From UBA1479 sp963976055 (GTDB lineage Bacteria; Pseudomonadota; Alphaproteobacteria; Rhodospirillales; Casp-alpha2), in assembly GCA_963976055.1 (NCBI GenBank), contig CAXBJB010000004.1, positions 310,001 to 374,000 on the forward strand: 64,000 bases of DNA. Reading direction: 5' to 3'. Positions 25,281 through 33,622 of the stretch are shown here, one piece after another. The notes under the pieces are model-generated. The model did no database searches. It saw only the letters and a list, made by a program, of their open reading frames with translations, and was not told where the DNA came from. The position numbers and the translations under genes are program-made. The first letter of the stretch is position 1. The number at the start of each line of letters is the position of its first letter.

Positions 25281-26132
25281 TCAGGGCTCGAAGGCGTCGA
25301 AGGCGGCCTTGAAATCCGGGTGCCAGCGGGTCAGGGGCGGGCGGTTCTCGGTGATGTCGCGGGCCGCCCAGAGAATGCGCTTGGCGTCCATTTCCGGCGT
25401 CACTTCGCCGTCGGGGCAGAGGATATAGAAATCGCCCCGTCCCAGGGCGTCCAGCATGAAGTCGACGACCTGGTCCGGCCACCAGGCGCCCGGGCGGTGG
25501 TCACGGCCGCCCGTGGTGGTCATGCCGGGGATCAGCAGATGGGCGCTGACGGCGGCCCCTTCGCCGCCGCGCAATTCGTGCTGCAGCAATTCCGTGTAGG
25601 CCTTCACGGCGGCCTTGGTGACGTTGTAGTGGGGGCGGCCGGGCGGGTTGGTGATGCCCTGCTTGGAGCCGACGTTGACGATCATCGCTGGTGCCCCCGC
25701 CGCGATCATGGCGGGGGCGAAGGCCTGACAGCCGTTGATGACGCCGAACAGGCCGACGTCGAGGGTCCGCCGCCAGTTGTCTGGTTCGTCCAGGCAGCCG
25801 CCCGTGTGCCGGGCGACCGCGTTGTTCATCACCAATGCGACATTTCCGAAGGTATCCAGCGCCCGGTCCCTCAGAGCCGCCATGGCATCCGGGTCGGCGA
25901 CGTCCATGGCCATGGACATGACGCGCCCGGCCTGGGCGGCGGCGCGGACCTCCTCATGGGCGGTGTCCAGGGCGGTTTCGTCCAGGTCGGCCAGGCAGAC
26001 ATGCATGCCCAGCGTGGCAAGCCGTTTGGCGGCGGCCAGGCCGATGCCGCTGGCGGCGCCCGTGACGACGGCACCGCGCCCGGGGGCGAGGATATCTGAC
26101 AGACGAGAGGCTTCGGATGGCGACGCGGACAT
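25281..26132 (-). CDS. SDR family NAD(P)-dependent oxidoreductase
   Basis: A 283-residue short-chain dehydrogenase with TGAASGIGLAAAKRL at residues 26-40, the acidic end of beta-2 (ADLDE, favouring NAD), NNAV in place of NNAG, Ser in NVGSKQGI and YNVTK. I chose ATG 26132 with GGAGGA 8 nt upstream; the longer frame to 26276 is arginine-rich and lacks support. The substrate is not identifiable. Confidence 0.9.
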   Translation of the reverse strand: MSASPSEASRLSDILAPGRGAVVTGAASGIGLAAAKRLATLGMHVCLADLDETALDTAHEEVRAAAQAGRVMSMAMDVADPDAMAALRDRALDTFGNVALVMNNAVARHTGGCLDEPDNWRRTLDVGLFGVINGCQAFAPAMIAAGAPAMIVNVGSKQGITNPPGRPHYNVTKAAVKAYTELLQHELRGGEGAAVSAHLLIPGMTTTGGRDHRPGAWWPDQVVDFMLDALGRGDFYILCPDGEVTPEMDAKRILWAARDITENRPPLTRWHPDFKAAFDAFEP

Positions 26133-26235
26133 GGCGGGTCCTCCGTTTCGTTTGCGGAGGCGCCATTCTGCGTTGGAACCGTGGCGGGGAAAAGATCGCG
26201 GTGGCGGGCCGCGCCTTAATTTCGGCCCGGCATCG

Positions 26236-26826
26236 TCACTTTGCGACTCCCGCCATGTCCGGCAACCGGTGGGCAATGCCCTTGTGGCAGTCGATGCAGG
26301 TCTTGTCCTTGTTGGTCAGGAACCGCGCGTGGTGGTCGGCGGCCCGCTTGCTCTGCGCGGTGAAGTCCATGAATTCGAAGTTGTGGCAGTTACGGCATTC
26401 CAGGGAATCGTTGGCCTTCAGGCGCCGCCACTCGTGGCCGGCCAACTCCAGCCGCTTCGCAAGGAACTTGTCGCGGGTCGAGATGGTGCCGAAAATCTTG
26501 CCCCAGACCTCTTTCGAGGCCTGCATCTTGCGCGCGATCTTGTCCGTCCATTGGTGTGGCACGTGGCAGTCCGGGCAGGTTGCACGAACGCCGGATCTAT
26601 TGGTGTAGTGGATGGTTGTCTTCAGCTCCGCATACACGTTGTCGCGCATCTCATGACAGGAAATGCAGAAGGTTTCCGTGTTCGTCAGTTCCAGCGCGGT
26701 GTTGAAACCGCCCCAGAACACGATTCCGGCGATGAACCCGCCGAAGGTCAGGAAGCCCAGGGAAAAATGCCTGGCCGGACCCGTCAGGGTCTTCCACAGG
26801 GTGATGACGCTGTCGCGAAGGGCCAC
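26236..26826 (-). CDS. napC: NapC/NirT-family tetraheme cytochrome c
   Basis: A 196-residue membrane-anchored quinol dehydrogenase that passes electrons from ubiquinol to NapB/NapA in the periplasm. One N-terminal membrane helix (about residues 20-42, FGGFIAGIVFWGG) is followed by four heme motifs: CISCH, CPDCH, CRNCH and CIDCH. It is the last gene of napEDABC and starts 3 nt after napB ends. Confidence 0.96.
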   Translation of the reverse strand: MALRDSVITLWKTLTGPARHFSLGFLTFGGFIAGIVFWGGFNTALELTNTETFCISCHEMRDNVYAELKTTIHYTNRSGVRATCPDCHVPHQWTDKIARKMQASKEVWGKIFGTISTRDKFLAKRLELAGHEWRRLKANDSLECRNCHNFEFMDFTAQSKRAADHHARFLTNKDKTCIDCHKGIAHRLPDMAGVAK

Positions 26827-26829
26827 GGC

Positions 26830-27330
26830 TTAATTCTCCTTGCGGCCCGGGACGGCTTCCTGGATGACCGCATCGACATCCCTGAAGGTATTGCCGACCA
26901 GGGGCTTGGCGTCGGTCTGCGGTACATGGCATTGCAGGCAGAAATAGCGGCGCGGCGACACGGCACCCCGCACCTGCCCGTCGCGGTCCATGAAATGGGT
27001 GACGCTGACCATGGGCGCCTGGGATTGTTCGACCGCCGTGCGCGAATGGCAGGTCAGGCATTTATTGACGTTCAGGTCGATCTGATAGTCGCGGATCTGA
27101 TGCGGGATGGTCGGCGGTTGTTCCGGGTAGTTCCGCGCCCGCTTGAGGTCTCGGTTTTCCACCCGCGCCATGGGCGGCGGCGCTTTCTGGCCGATGATGT
27201 CGTCCTTGCGCAGGGTTGCCGTCGTGTCGGCGGCAATTACGGAGCCGGCGGCAAAGGCCGTCGCCAGGACGGCGGCACAGGCCAGCAGGACGGCGCGGGC
27301 GCTTAGGCCTTGACGATCTTGATGGCGCAT
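26830..27330 (-). CDS. napB: Periplasmic nitrate reductase, diheme cytochrome c subunit
   Basis: A 166-residue exported cytochrome with a signal peptide and two heme motifs, CLTCH and CLQCH, plus the axial-ligand region VSVTHFMDRDG. It forms the electron-transfer partner of NapA. Its start lies 28 nt inside the 3' end of napA, indicating translational coupling. Confidence 0.96.
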   Translation of the reverse strand: MRHQDRQGLSARAVLLACAAVLATAFAAGSVIAADTTATLRKDDIIGQKAPPPMARVENRDLKRARNYPEQPPTIPHQIRDYQIDLNVNKCLTCHSRTAVEQSQAPMVSVTHFMDRDGQVRGAVSPRRYFCLQCHVPQTDAKPLVGNTFRDVDAVIQEAVPGRKEN

Positions 27331-29819
27331 TTTTTGTAATCCGTCTGTTTCGAGATGGGGTCCGTGGCGTCCAGGGTGACCTTGTTGATCAACTGGCTGG
27401 CGTCGAACCAGGGCACGAAGACCAGGCCCATGGGCGGTTTGTTGCGGCCGCGGGTTTCGACCCGGGTGCGGATTTCACCGCGCCGGGAGATCACCCGCAC
27501 GTCGTCGCCGCGCCTGAGCCCGCGGGCCTTGGCGTCGTCCGGGTGCATGAACACCTTGGCATCGGGCACCGCCTTGTACAGTTCCGGCACGCGTTGGGTC
27601 ATCGATCCGGAATGCCAGTGCTCCAGCACCCGCCCCGTGGACAGCCACAGGTCGTATTCCTTGTCCGGGCTTTCCGCCGCCGGCTCGTAGGGCAGGGCGA
27701 AAATCCAGGCCCGCCCGTCGGGTTTGCCGTAAAACTCAATCCCCTTGCCGGCCTTCACATAGGGGTCCAAGCCCTCGCGGTAGCGCCACTTGGTTTCCTT
27801 GCCGTCGACCACGGGCCAGCGCAGGCCGCGCACCTGATGGTAGGTGTCGAAGGGAGCGAGGTCGTGGCCATGGCCGCGCCCGAACGTGGCGTATTCCTCG
27901 AACAGACCCTTTTGCAGGTAGAAGCCGAAATGCTTGGATTCGTCATTGTCGAATTCCAGGCTGGCATGGCCGAGCGGAAACTTGTCGACGTTGCCGTTCC
28001 GGAACAGCACGTCATAAAGCGTCTTGCCCTTCATATCCGGCTGCTTGGCGATCAGCTTGGCGGGCCAGACGTCCTCGACCTTGAATCGTTTCGAGAATTC
28101 GACCAGTTGCCACAGGTCGGAACGGGCATCGCCCGGCGCCTTGACCTGCTGGTACCAGAACTGGGTGCGCCGTTCGGCATTGCCGTAGGCCCCTTCCTTT
28201 TCCACCCACATGGCGGTTGGCAGGATCAGGTCTGCGGCCTGGGCGGTCACGGTCGGATAGGCATCGGATACGACGATGAAATTGTCCGGGTTGCGGTAGC
28301 CCGGATAGCCTTCCTCATTGATGTTGGCCGCCGCCTGCATGTTGTTGTTGCACTGGACCCAGTAGCAATTGAGTTTGCCGTCCTTGAGCATCCGGTTCTG
28401 GACCACGGCGTGATAGCCGTTCTTGCCGGGGATCGTGCCTTCCGGCAGCTTCCAGATCTTTTCCGCGAAGTCGCGGTGTTCCTTCTTGGCGACCACCAGG
28501 TCGGCGGGCAGGCGGTGGGAAAAGGTGCCGACCTCGCGCGCCGTGCCGCAGGCCGACGGTTGGCCTGTCAGGGAAAACGGGCTGTTGCCGGGCTCGGAGA
28601 TTTTTCCGGTCAAGAGGTGGATATTGTAGACCAGATTGTTGGCCCACACGCCCCGGGTGTGCTGGTTGAAGCCCATGGTCCAGAACGAGGTGACCTTGGT
28701 CTTCGGATCGGCGTAAAGCTCGGCCAATTCGATCAGTTTGTCCTTGGGCACGCCCGACAGCTTGGAGACGCTGTCCACGTCGTAGTCGGCGACGAACTTG
28801 GCGTATTCGTCGAAGGACATGGCCTTCGATCCGTTGGCGTCCTTTGCGTTCTTGGCGTTTTTCTCCAACGGATGTTCGGGCCTGAGACCATAGCCGATGT
28901 CGGGGTTGCCCAGGCGGAAGTTCACGTGCTTGCCGACGAAGTCCTTGTTCACCCGGCCGGTTTCGATGATGTGCTTGGCGATGAAGTTGAGAATCGCCAG
29001 GTCCGTTTGCGGCGTGAACACCATGGGGATGTCGGCAAGGTCGAAACAGCGGTGCTCGAAGGTCGACAGCACGGCGACCTTGACGTGTGGCGCGCTGAGG
29101 CGGCGGTCGGTCACCCGGGTCCACAGGATCGGATGCATTTCCGCCATGTTGGAGCCCCACAACACGATCGCGTCGGCGTTCTCCATGTCGTCGTAGCAGC
29201 CCATGGGCTCGTCCATGCCGAAGGTGCGCATGAACCCGCCGACGGCCGACGCCATGCAATGCCGGGCGTTGGGGTCGATGTGGTTGGACCGGAACCCGGC
29301 CTTCATCAGCTTCGACGCGGCGTAGCCTTCCCAAACGGTCCACTGGCCGGACCCGAACATGCCGACCGGCGGCATTTCCTCCGTGTCCTTGGTCTTGGCG
29401 ATGGCGGCTTTCCATTTTTCGGCCATGATGTCGAAGGCTTGGTCCCAGGTGATCGGCGTGAACTCGCCGTTCTTGTCGAACTTGCCGTCCTTCATGCGCA
29501 GAAGCGGCCGCGTCAGGCGATCCTCGCCGTACATGATCTTCGACAGGAAATAGCCCTTCACGCAGTTGAGACCGCGGTTGACCTCGGATTTGGCGTCGCC
29601 GTGGGTCGCCACCACGCGGCCGTCCTTGACCCCGACCATGACCGAGCAGCCCGTGCCGCAAAACCGGCAGGCGGCCTTGGACCAGCGCAGTTCGGTTGCC
29701 TGGGCCGCGGTCGGCAGGTTGGACGCCAGGGCGGAAATCGGCAGGCCTGCGGCCGCGGCCGCGGCGGCCACGGCCTGGGCCTTGATGTATTCGCGCCGGG
29801 TCAGCTTGGGGCCGCTCAT
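27303..29819 (-). CDS. napA: Periplasmic nitrate reductase, molybdopterin catalytic subunit
   Basis: An 838-residue protein that reduces nitrate to nitrite in the periplasm. A Tat signal (TRREYIKAQ followed by an alanine-rich h-region) precedes the [4Fe-4S] motif CRFCGTGCSVMVG with its fourth Cys in GLNCVKGY. The Mo-coordinating Cys is in NARHCMASAVGG (about residue 185), and bis-MGD-binding segments follow to a C-terminal domain with MHPDDAKARGLRRGD. Length and order are normal. It overlaps napD by an ATGA junction. Confidence 0.98.
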   Translation of the reverse strand: MSGPKLTRREYIKAQAVAAAAAAAGLPISALASNLPTAAQATELRWSKAACRFCGTGCSVMVGVKDGRVVATHGDAKSEVNRGLNCVKGYFLSKIMYGEDRLTRPLLRMKDGKFDKNGEFTPITWDQAFDIMAEKWKAAIAKTKDTEEMPPVGMFGSGQWTVWEGYAASKLMKAGFRSNHIDPNARHCMASAVGGFMRTFGMDEPMGCYDDMENADAIVLWGSNMAEMHPILWTRVTDRRLSAPHVKVAVLSTFEHRCFDLADIPMVFTPQTDLAILNFIAKHIIETGRVNKDFVGKHVNFRLGNPDIGYGLRPEHPLEKNAKNAKDANGSKAMSFDEYAKFVADYDVDSVSKLSGVPKDKLIELAELYADPKTKVTSFWTMGFNQHTRGVWANNLVYNIHLLTGKISEPGNSPFSLTGQPSACGTAREVGTFSHRLPADLVVAKKEHRDFAEKIWKLPEGTIPGKNGYHAVVQNRMLKDGKLNCYWVQCNNNMQAAANINEEGYPGYRNPDNFIVVSDAYPTVTAQAADLILPTAMWVEKEGAYGNAERRTQFWYQQVKAPGDARSDLWQLVEFSKRFKVEDVWPAKLIAKQPDMKGKTLYDVLFRNGNVDKFPLGHASLEFDNDESKHFGFYLQKGLFEEYATFGRGHGHDLAPFDTYHQVRGLRWPVVDGKETKWRYREGLDPYVKAGKGIEFYGKPDGRAWIFALPYEPAAESPDKEYDLWLSTGRVLEHWHSGSMTQRVPELYKAVPDAKVFMHPDDAKARGLRRGDDVRVISRRGEIRTRVETRGRNKPPMGLVFVPWFDASQLINKVTLDATDPISKQTDYKKCAIKIVKA

Positions 29820-30121
29820 GACGCGTCTCCTTCGTCCATCTGGTGATAGACCAGGGACGCGGTGATCACGCCCTTGGTGCCCTCGATACGGCTCACGGCC
29901 TCGACCAGGCCGGTGTCGTCATCGACGTCAATGGTAACGATCAGCTTGCCGGGGCCGGCGGACCCATGAGATTCGACCCCGGGGATGGCGTTGAGCGCGG
30001 CCTCGGTCACGGCAATGCGGTCGGGCCAGGCCTGGATCAGCAGGCTGGCGACGTGGGGCGTGCGCCCGCGAATGAACGCGCGACGGCTGCGTGAGATGAT
30101 GGATTGCTTGCCTTCGAGCAT
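29816..30121 (-). CDS. napD: NapD chaperone for NapA maturation
   Basis: A 101-residue ferredoxin-fold protein that binds the Tat signal of NapA and delays export until the cofactor is inserted. The family pattern HVASLLIQAWPDRIAVTEAAL, IPGVESHG, KLIVTID and VISRIEG-like segments (SRIEGTKGVITASLVYHQ) are visible. It lies between napE and napA. Confidence 0.93.
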   Translation of the reverse strand: MLEGKQSIISRSRRAFIRGRTPHVASLLIQAWPDRIAVTEAALNAIPGVESHGSAGPGKLIVTIDVDDDTGLVEAVSRIEGTKGVITASLVYHQMDEGDAS

Positions 30122-30165
30122 GAATTCCTCCCGCCGGTGGTTGGAACCGCTCTCCGGAGTCCGTG

Positions 30166-30321
30166 TCAGGACCCGGGCGGTCCTGCGAACATTTGATAAA
30201 TCCAGATGGAAAAGCCCAATCCGCCGACCAGGGCGACGGACACGATGGGGGCCAGGAGCACGGTCAGGAACAGGAAGGCGCGGAGCTCATTCTTCCGGGT
30301 ATCGATCTCTGAAGACGCCAT
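30166..30321 (-). CDS. napE: NapE small membrane protein
   Basis: A 51-residue single-span membrane protein. It reads NELRAFLFLTVLLAPIVSVA then ending IYQMFAGPPGS, the characteristic NapE pattern. GGAGG lies 6-10 nt before its ATG. It is the first gene of napEDABC. The function of NapE is not established; it is not essential for nitrate reduction in species tested. Confidence 0.9.
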   Translation of the reverse strand: MASSEIDTRKNELRAFLFLTVLLAPIVSVALVGGLGFSIWIYQMFAGPPGS

Positions 30322-30429
30322 TGCCTTCCTCCTTCCTTAGACAGGGCTTCGCGCGCGAAAACCGGCGCTTCGGCGCGTTGCCGATGCGTTGCTTGAACAA
30401 GACAATAGGTGCGGCGCATGTCCGTTGTC

Positions 30430-30443
30430 TTGATGAAGGTCAA
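30430..30443 (-). promoter_or_regulatory. FNR/Dnr-type box upstream of napEDABC
   Basis: TTGAC-CTTC-ATCAA on the minus strand, nine of ten matches to TTGAT-N4-ATCAA. It lies 109 nt upstream of the napE ATG and 122 nt upstream of serA on the other strand. It suggests oxygen- or nitric-oxide-dependent control of the nap operon by an FNR/CRP-family protein. Confidence 0.6.
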
Positions 30444-30564
30444 TTTTTCAATGAAACGTTCGTGACGCCGCCGACACGCCGGATATCGCTTGCCATGGCG
30501 GCGCGGCTCCGGCATTTTGCGCCGCAACATGTTCATCCCCGCCGAAAAACCAATCCCCGATCCC

Positions 30565-31818
30565 ATGTCGAAAATCCAAAATCCGTCCCTGCCCAAGGAA
30601 AAGATCAAGGTCCTTCTGCTCGAAGGCATCTCGTCCACGGCCTCCGCCGTCTTCAAGGACGCGGGTTACTCCAACGGCGAGCGCCTGAAGACGGCCCTGG
30701 ACGGTGAGGCGCTCAAGGAAAAATTGAAGGACGTGCGCATCCTGGGCATCCGCTCGCGCACGCAACTGACCAAGGACGTCATCGACGCGGCGCCGTCACT
30801 GATGGCCGTCGGCTGCTTTTCCGTGGGCACCAATCAGATCGACCTGGACGCCGCGCGGAACAACGGGATTCCCGTGTTCAACGCGCCCTTTTCCAACACC
30901 CGCTCCGTGGCCGAGTTGACCATCGCCGAGATCGTCATGCTGTTCCGCCGGACCTTCCCCCGGTCACAGGCGGCCCATGCCGGCGATTGGGACAAGTCCG
31001 CCGCCGGGTCGCGCGAAGTGCGCGGCAAGACGCTGGGCATCATCGGCTACGGCAACATCGGCAGCCAGCTTGCGGTGATCGCCGAGTCCATGGGGCTCCG
31101 CGTCATCTACCACGACCGCACGGACAAGCTGCGCCACGGTAACGTCATGCCGTCCCGCAATCTCGAAGACCTGTTGAAGCAGTCGGACGTGGTCACCCTG
31201 CATGTTCCGGAAACGCCGGACACCAAGGACATGATCGGCGAAGCGGAAATCCGCGCCATGAAGAAGGGCGCCTTCCTGATCAACAATTCGCGGGGCACGG
31301 TGGTCGATATTCCGGCCCTGGCGACCGCGCTGAAGGACGGCCACCTGGGCGGTGCCGCGGTCGATGTGTTCCCCAAGGAGCCGTCGTCCAATTCCGATCC
31401 CTTCGTGTCGCCCCTGCAGGGTCTGGACAACGTGATTCTGACACCGCATGTCGGCGGATCCACGGAAGAAGCCCAGGAACGCATCGGTGAAGAGGTCGCG
31501 CGCAAGCTGGTCGAATATTCCGACGTCGGATCGACCGAAGGCTCGGTCAACTTCCCCCAGGCCCAGTTGTCGCCGCGTCAGGGCGGGACCCGATTTATCC
31601 AGGTTCAGCGCAACCTGCCGGGCGAACTGCAGCGTCTGAACGAAGTGTTTGCCCGCAACGGCGTCAACATCGCCGCCCAGACCTATCAGACCGATGGGGA
31701 AATCGGCTACGTCGTCCTGGAGGCCGAAGGGGCGGTCGCCGACGCGGATGCGATCCTGGCGGAAATCCGCGATCTCTCCGGAACCATCCGCGCGCGCCTG
31801 TTGAACCGGGTCGCCTGA
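30565..31818 (+). CDS. serA: D-3-phosphoglycerate dehydrogenase
   Basis: First enzyme of serine biosynthesis, oxidising 3-phosphoglycerate with NAD. The 417 residues show the substrate domain start KIKVLLLEGIS, the Rossmann motif IGYGNIGSQLAVIAESMG, the catalytic Arg/Glu/His region (NNSRGTVVD, PHVGGSTEEAQERIG) and a C-terminal ACT domain (PGELQRLNEVFARNGVNIAAQ) that normally binds serine for feedback inhibition. I chose ATG 30565 because it aligns with family N-termini; in-frame ATGs at 30490 and 30529 are possible. Confidence 0.95.
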   Translation: MSKIQNPSLPKEKIKVLLLEGISSTASAVFKDAGYSNGERLKTALDGEALKEKLKDVRILGIRSRTQLTKDVIDAAPSLMAVGCFSVGTNQIDLDAARNNGIPVFNAPFSNTRSVAELTIAEIVMLFRRTFPRSQAAHAGDWDKSAAGSREVRGKTLGIIGYGNIGSQLAVIAESMGLRVIYHDRTDKLRHGNVMPSRNLEDLLKQSDVVTLHVPETPDTKDMIGEAEIRAMKKGAFLINNSRGTVVDIPALATALKDGHLGGAAVDVFPKEPSSNSDPFVSPLQGLDNVILTPHVGGSTEEAQERIGEEVARKLVEYSDVGSTEGSVNFPQAQLSPRQGGTRFIQVQRNLPGELQRLNEVFARNGVNIAAQTYQTDGEIGYVVLEAEGAVADADAILAEIRDLSGTIRARLLNRVA

Positions 31819-31935
31819 ACCGCCCGCGGGCGGGCGCGGCGGCGCACCGCACACGAAGATGTCACTCGCGGCAAAATCACGACCTGTGTAGAATTCCGGC
31901 AATCCTAATCTCGTAGATTGCAGGGAGTTCTCGCC

Positions 31936-32574
31936 ATGAAAACCCTTACCCGCCGCCGCTTTGCGGCTCTTTCGGTCATCTCCGTCCTGGCTGCGGCGGC
32001 TTTTGCGGCGCCATCTCCGGCCGCGGCCGAACCCGTCGTCGGCAGTCCGGCCCCGGCCTTCACCGGGGTGGATACCAAGGGCCGGACGCTCAATCTCGCC
32101 GACTACCGGGGGAAAACCGTGATCCTGGAATGGACCAACCACGACTGTCCTTTCGTGGTGAAACATTATTCATCCGGCAACATGCAGATGACCCAGAAGA
32201 AGGCGGCCCAGGACGGCGTCGTCTGGCTGTCGGTGATTTCCTCTGCTCCCGGTGAGCAGGGCAACGTCAGCGGCCCGCAGGCCGATGCCCTGACCCAGTC
32301 GCGCAACGCCGGCCCGTCGGCGGTGCTGCTCGACCCGTCGGGCGAGATCGGCCGCCTGTATGGTGCCCGCACCACGCCGCACATGTTCATCATCGATGCC
32401 AAGGGGCTGCTCACCTATCACGGCGCCATCGACAGCATCAAGTCGGCGGATGTCACCGACATTCCCAAGGCGCAGAACTATGTTCTGAACGCGCTTGCCC
32501 AGATGAAGGCCGGCCAGCCGGTCAATCCGCAGGGTACCCGGCCCTACGGCTGCAGCGTTAAATACGGCTCGTAA
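31936..32574 (+). CDS. Exported thioredoxin-fold redoxin protein
   Basis: A 212-residue protein with a Tat-like or Sec signal (TRRRFAALSVISVLAAA) and an AhpC/TSA-redoxin fold: GSPAPAFTGVDTKGRTLNLADYRGKTV, then NHDCPFVVKHY with a single Cys at the position of the CxxC first cysteine, and TTPHMFIIDAKG (cis-Pro). One Cys suggests a peroxidase-like or one-Cys redoxin rather than a disulfide reductase. A second Cys near the C-terminus (YGCSVKY) could resolve it. GGAG lies before ATG 31936. Confidence 0.85.
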   Translation: MKTLTRRRFAALSVISVLAAAAFAAPSPAAAEPVVGSPAPAFTGVDTKGRTLNLADYRGKTVILEWTNHDCPFVVKHYSSGNMQMTQKKAAQDGVVWLSVISSAPGEQGNVSGPQADALTQSRNAGPSAVLLDPSGEIGRLYGARTTPHMFIIDAKGLLTYHGAIDSIKSADVTDIPKAQNYVLNALAQMKAGQPVNPQGTRPYGCSVKYGS

Positions 32575-32585
32575 CCGCGGCGCGC

Positions 32586-32611
32586 CCGGCCATGGCCTCG
32601 CCCATGGCCGG
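32586..32611 (+). other. Perfect 10-bp stem-loop after the redoxin gene
   Basis: CCGGCCATGG-CCTCGC-CCATGGCCGG, starting 11 nt after the stop. No T-tract follows, so it may be a 3'-end stabilising hairpin or part of a Rho-dependent end. Confidence 0.4.
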
Positions 32612-32858
32612 TGCGCCATGCCGCTGGGCTGCCGCAAAATCCCATCCGAATTCGTCAAACCGGCCAAGGCGGACCCTGACGGGGCCGCGGACGCTGCGCG
32701 GATAGGTATTGCCTACCCCATACTTTAGTGTCCGTGCCCTCGTCTCCAGGTCAGCAGAAATCGCGGGCCGACCGAGGTACTGTCCCAGCTGTCACAAATG
32801 GGAAACATCCTCGCATCCCTACGCTGCAAGGATGGCGCGCAAGAAAAAGGAAGCCGAA

Positions 32859-33233
32859 ATGGCAAAAATTCTCGTCGTCGATGATGACATCGATCACCGG
32901 GCCTTTGTCGTGCAACTGCTTGAGCGGCTGGGCCATGCCGTGATCGCCGCGGAGAACGGCCAGCGCTGCCTGAGCATCCTGCGCGATCAGAGCGTTGACG
33001 CCATTATCACCGACATCTTCATGCCGGGCGCCGACGGAATAGAACTGGTGACCGAGTTGAAGAGACTGGGCTCCCGCATTCCGGTACTGGGCATGACCGG
33101 CGGGTACAAGGGTGTGATCCGTCCTTACGAGAACCTGTTCGAGGTTCTTGCAAAAGCCAAGGTTCTGCACAAGCCGTTCGCCGCCAGGGACCTGGAAAAC
33201 GCCCTGGAAGAGGTGCTGCGCGATGCTGCATAA
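32859..33233 (+). CDS. CheY-like single-domain response regulator
   Basis: A 124-residue receiver with the acidic pair VVDDDIDHR, the phospho-acceptor Asp in IITDIFMPGADG, Thr in GMTGGY and Lys in LHKPF. No output domain is present, so it works by protein-protein contact. I chose ATG 32859 (MAKILVV), preceded by AAGGA; an ATG at 32832 adds nine lysine-rich residues. It heads a plus-strand signalling block and may be a target of the large hybrid kinase 2 kb downstream. Confidence 0.92.
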   Translation: MAKILVVDDDIDHRAFVVQLLERLGHAVIAAENGQRCLSILRDQSVDAIITDIFMPGADGIELVTELKRLGSRIPVLGMTGGYKGVIRPYENLFEVLAKAKVLHKPFAARDLENALEEVLRDAA

Positions 33234-33567
33234 ATTCGAAGGCAACGCCGTCAAGCGCGTCCGAACCGCCCGCCGCCAGGACGGCCCCCTGGAACGAATG
33301 CGCGCCGCGGTGGACGCCTTGGAACGGGAAAACCGGACCCTGCAGGCCGAAGTCGGCGAATTCCAAGACGTGGTCGGCGCCCTGCGCAGCGGCATCGAGA
33401 ATCTTGCCAGTTCCATGGACGACTACCGGTTCAGGATTTCAAGCGTCCAGACGGGAGGCCTTCATCGCGCCGCCCGGCGGCTGGGCGAGATCGCGGATAA
33501 CTGGCAGGGGCGTTGCGCGCAGACCCCCGGCGCACCGTCGGGGCGTTCCTCCGGGGGAGCCGCCTGA
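33223..33567 (+). CDS. Small coiled-coil protein
   Basis: A 114-residue protein whose start overlaps the last 11 nt of the receiver gene, implying coupling. A basic N-terminus (KRVRTARRQDG) is followed by a heptad-like helix, residues about 20-65 (LERMRAAVDALERENRTLQA), then RISSVQTGGLHRAARRLGEIA. No known domain. It may be an oligomerisation or docking partner of the receiver. Confidence 0.65.
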   Translation: MLHKFEGNAVKRVRTARRQDGPLERMRAAVDALERENRTLQAEVGEFQDVVGALRSGIENLASSMDDYRFRISSVQTGGLHRAARRLGEIADNWQGRCAQTPGAPSGRSSGGAA

Positions 33568-33622
33568 TCCCGTTGGATGCCACGGGCAGGACAGGCAATA
33601 AAACGATTAGAGGAAATGTCCC

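Noticed and set aside
27216..29846. A long plus-strand frame across napA
   Set aside because: Antisense shadow of napA, no recognisable motif.
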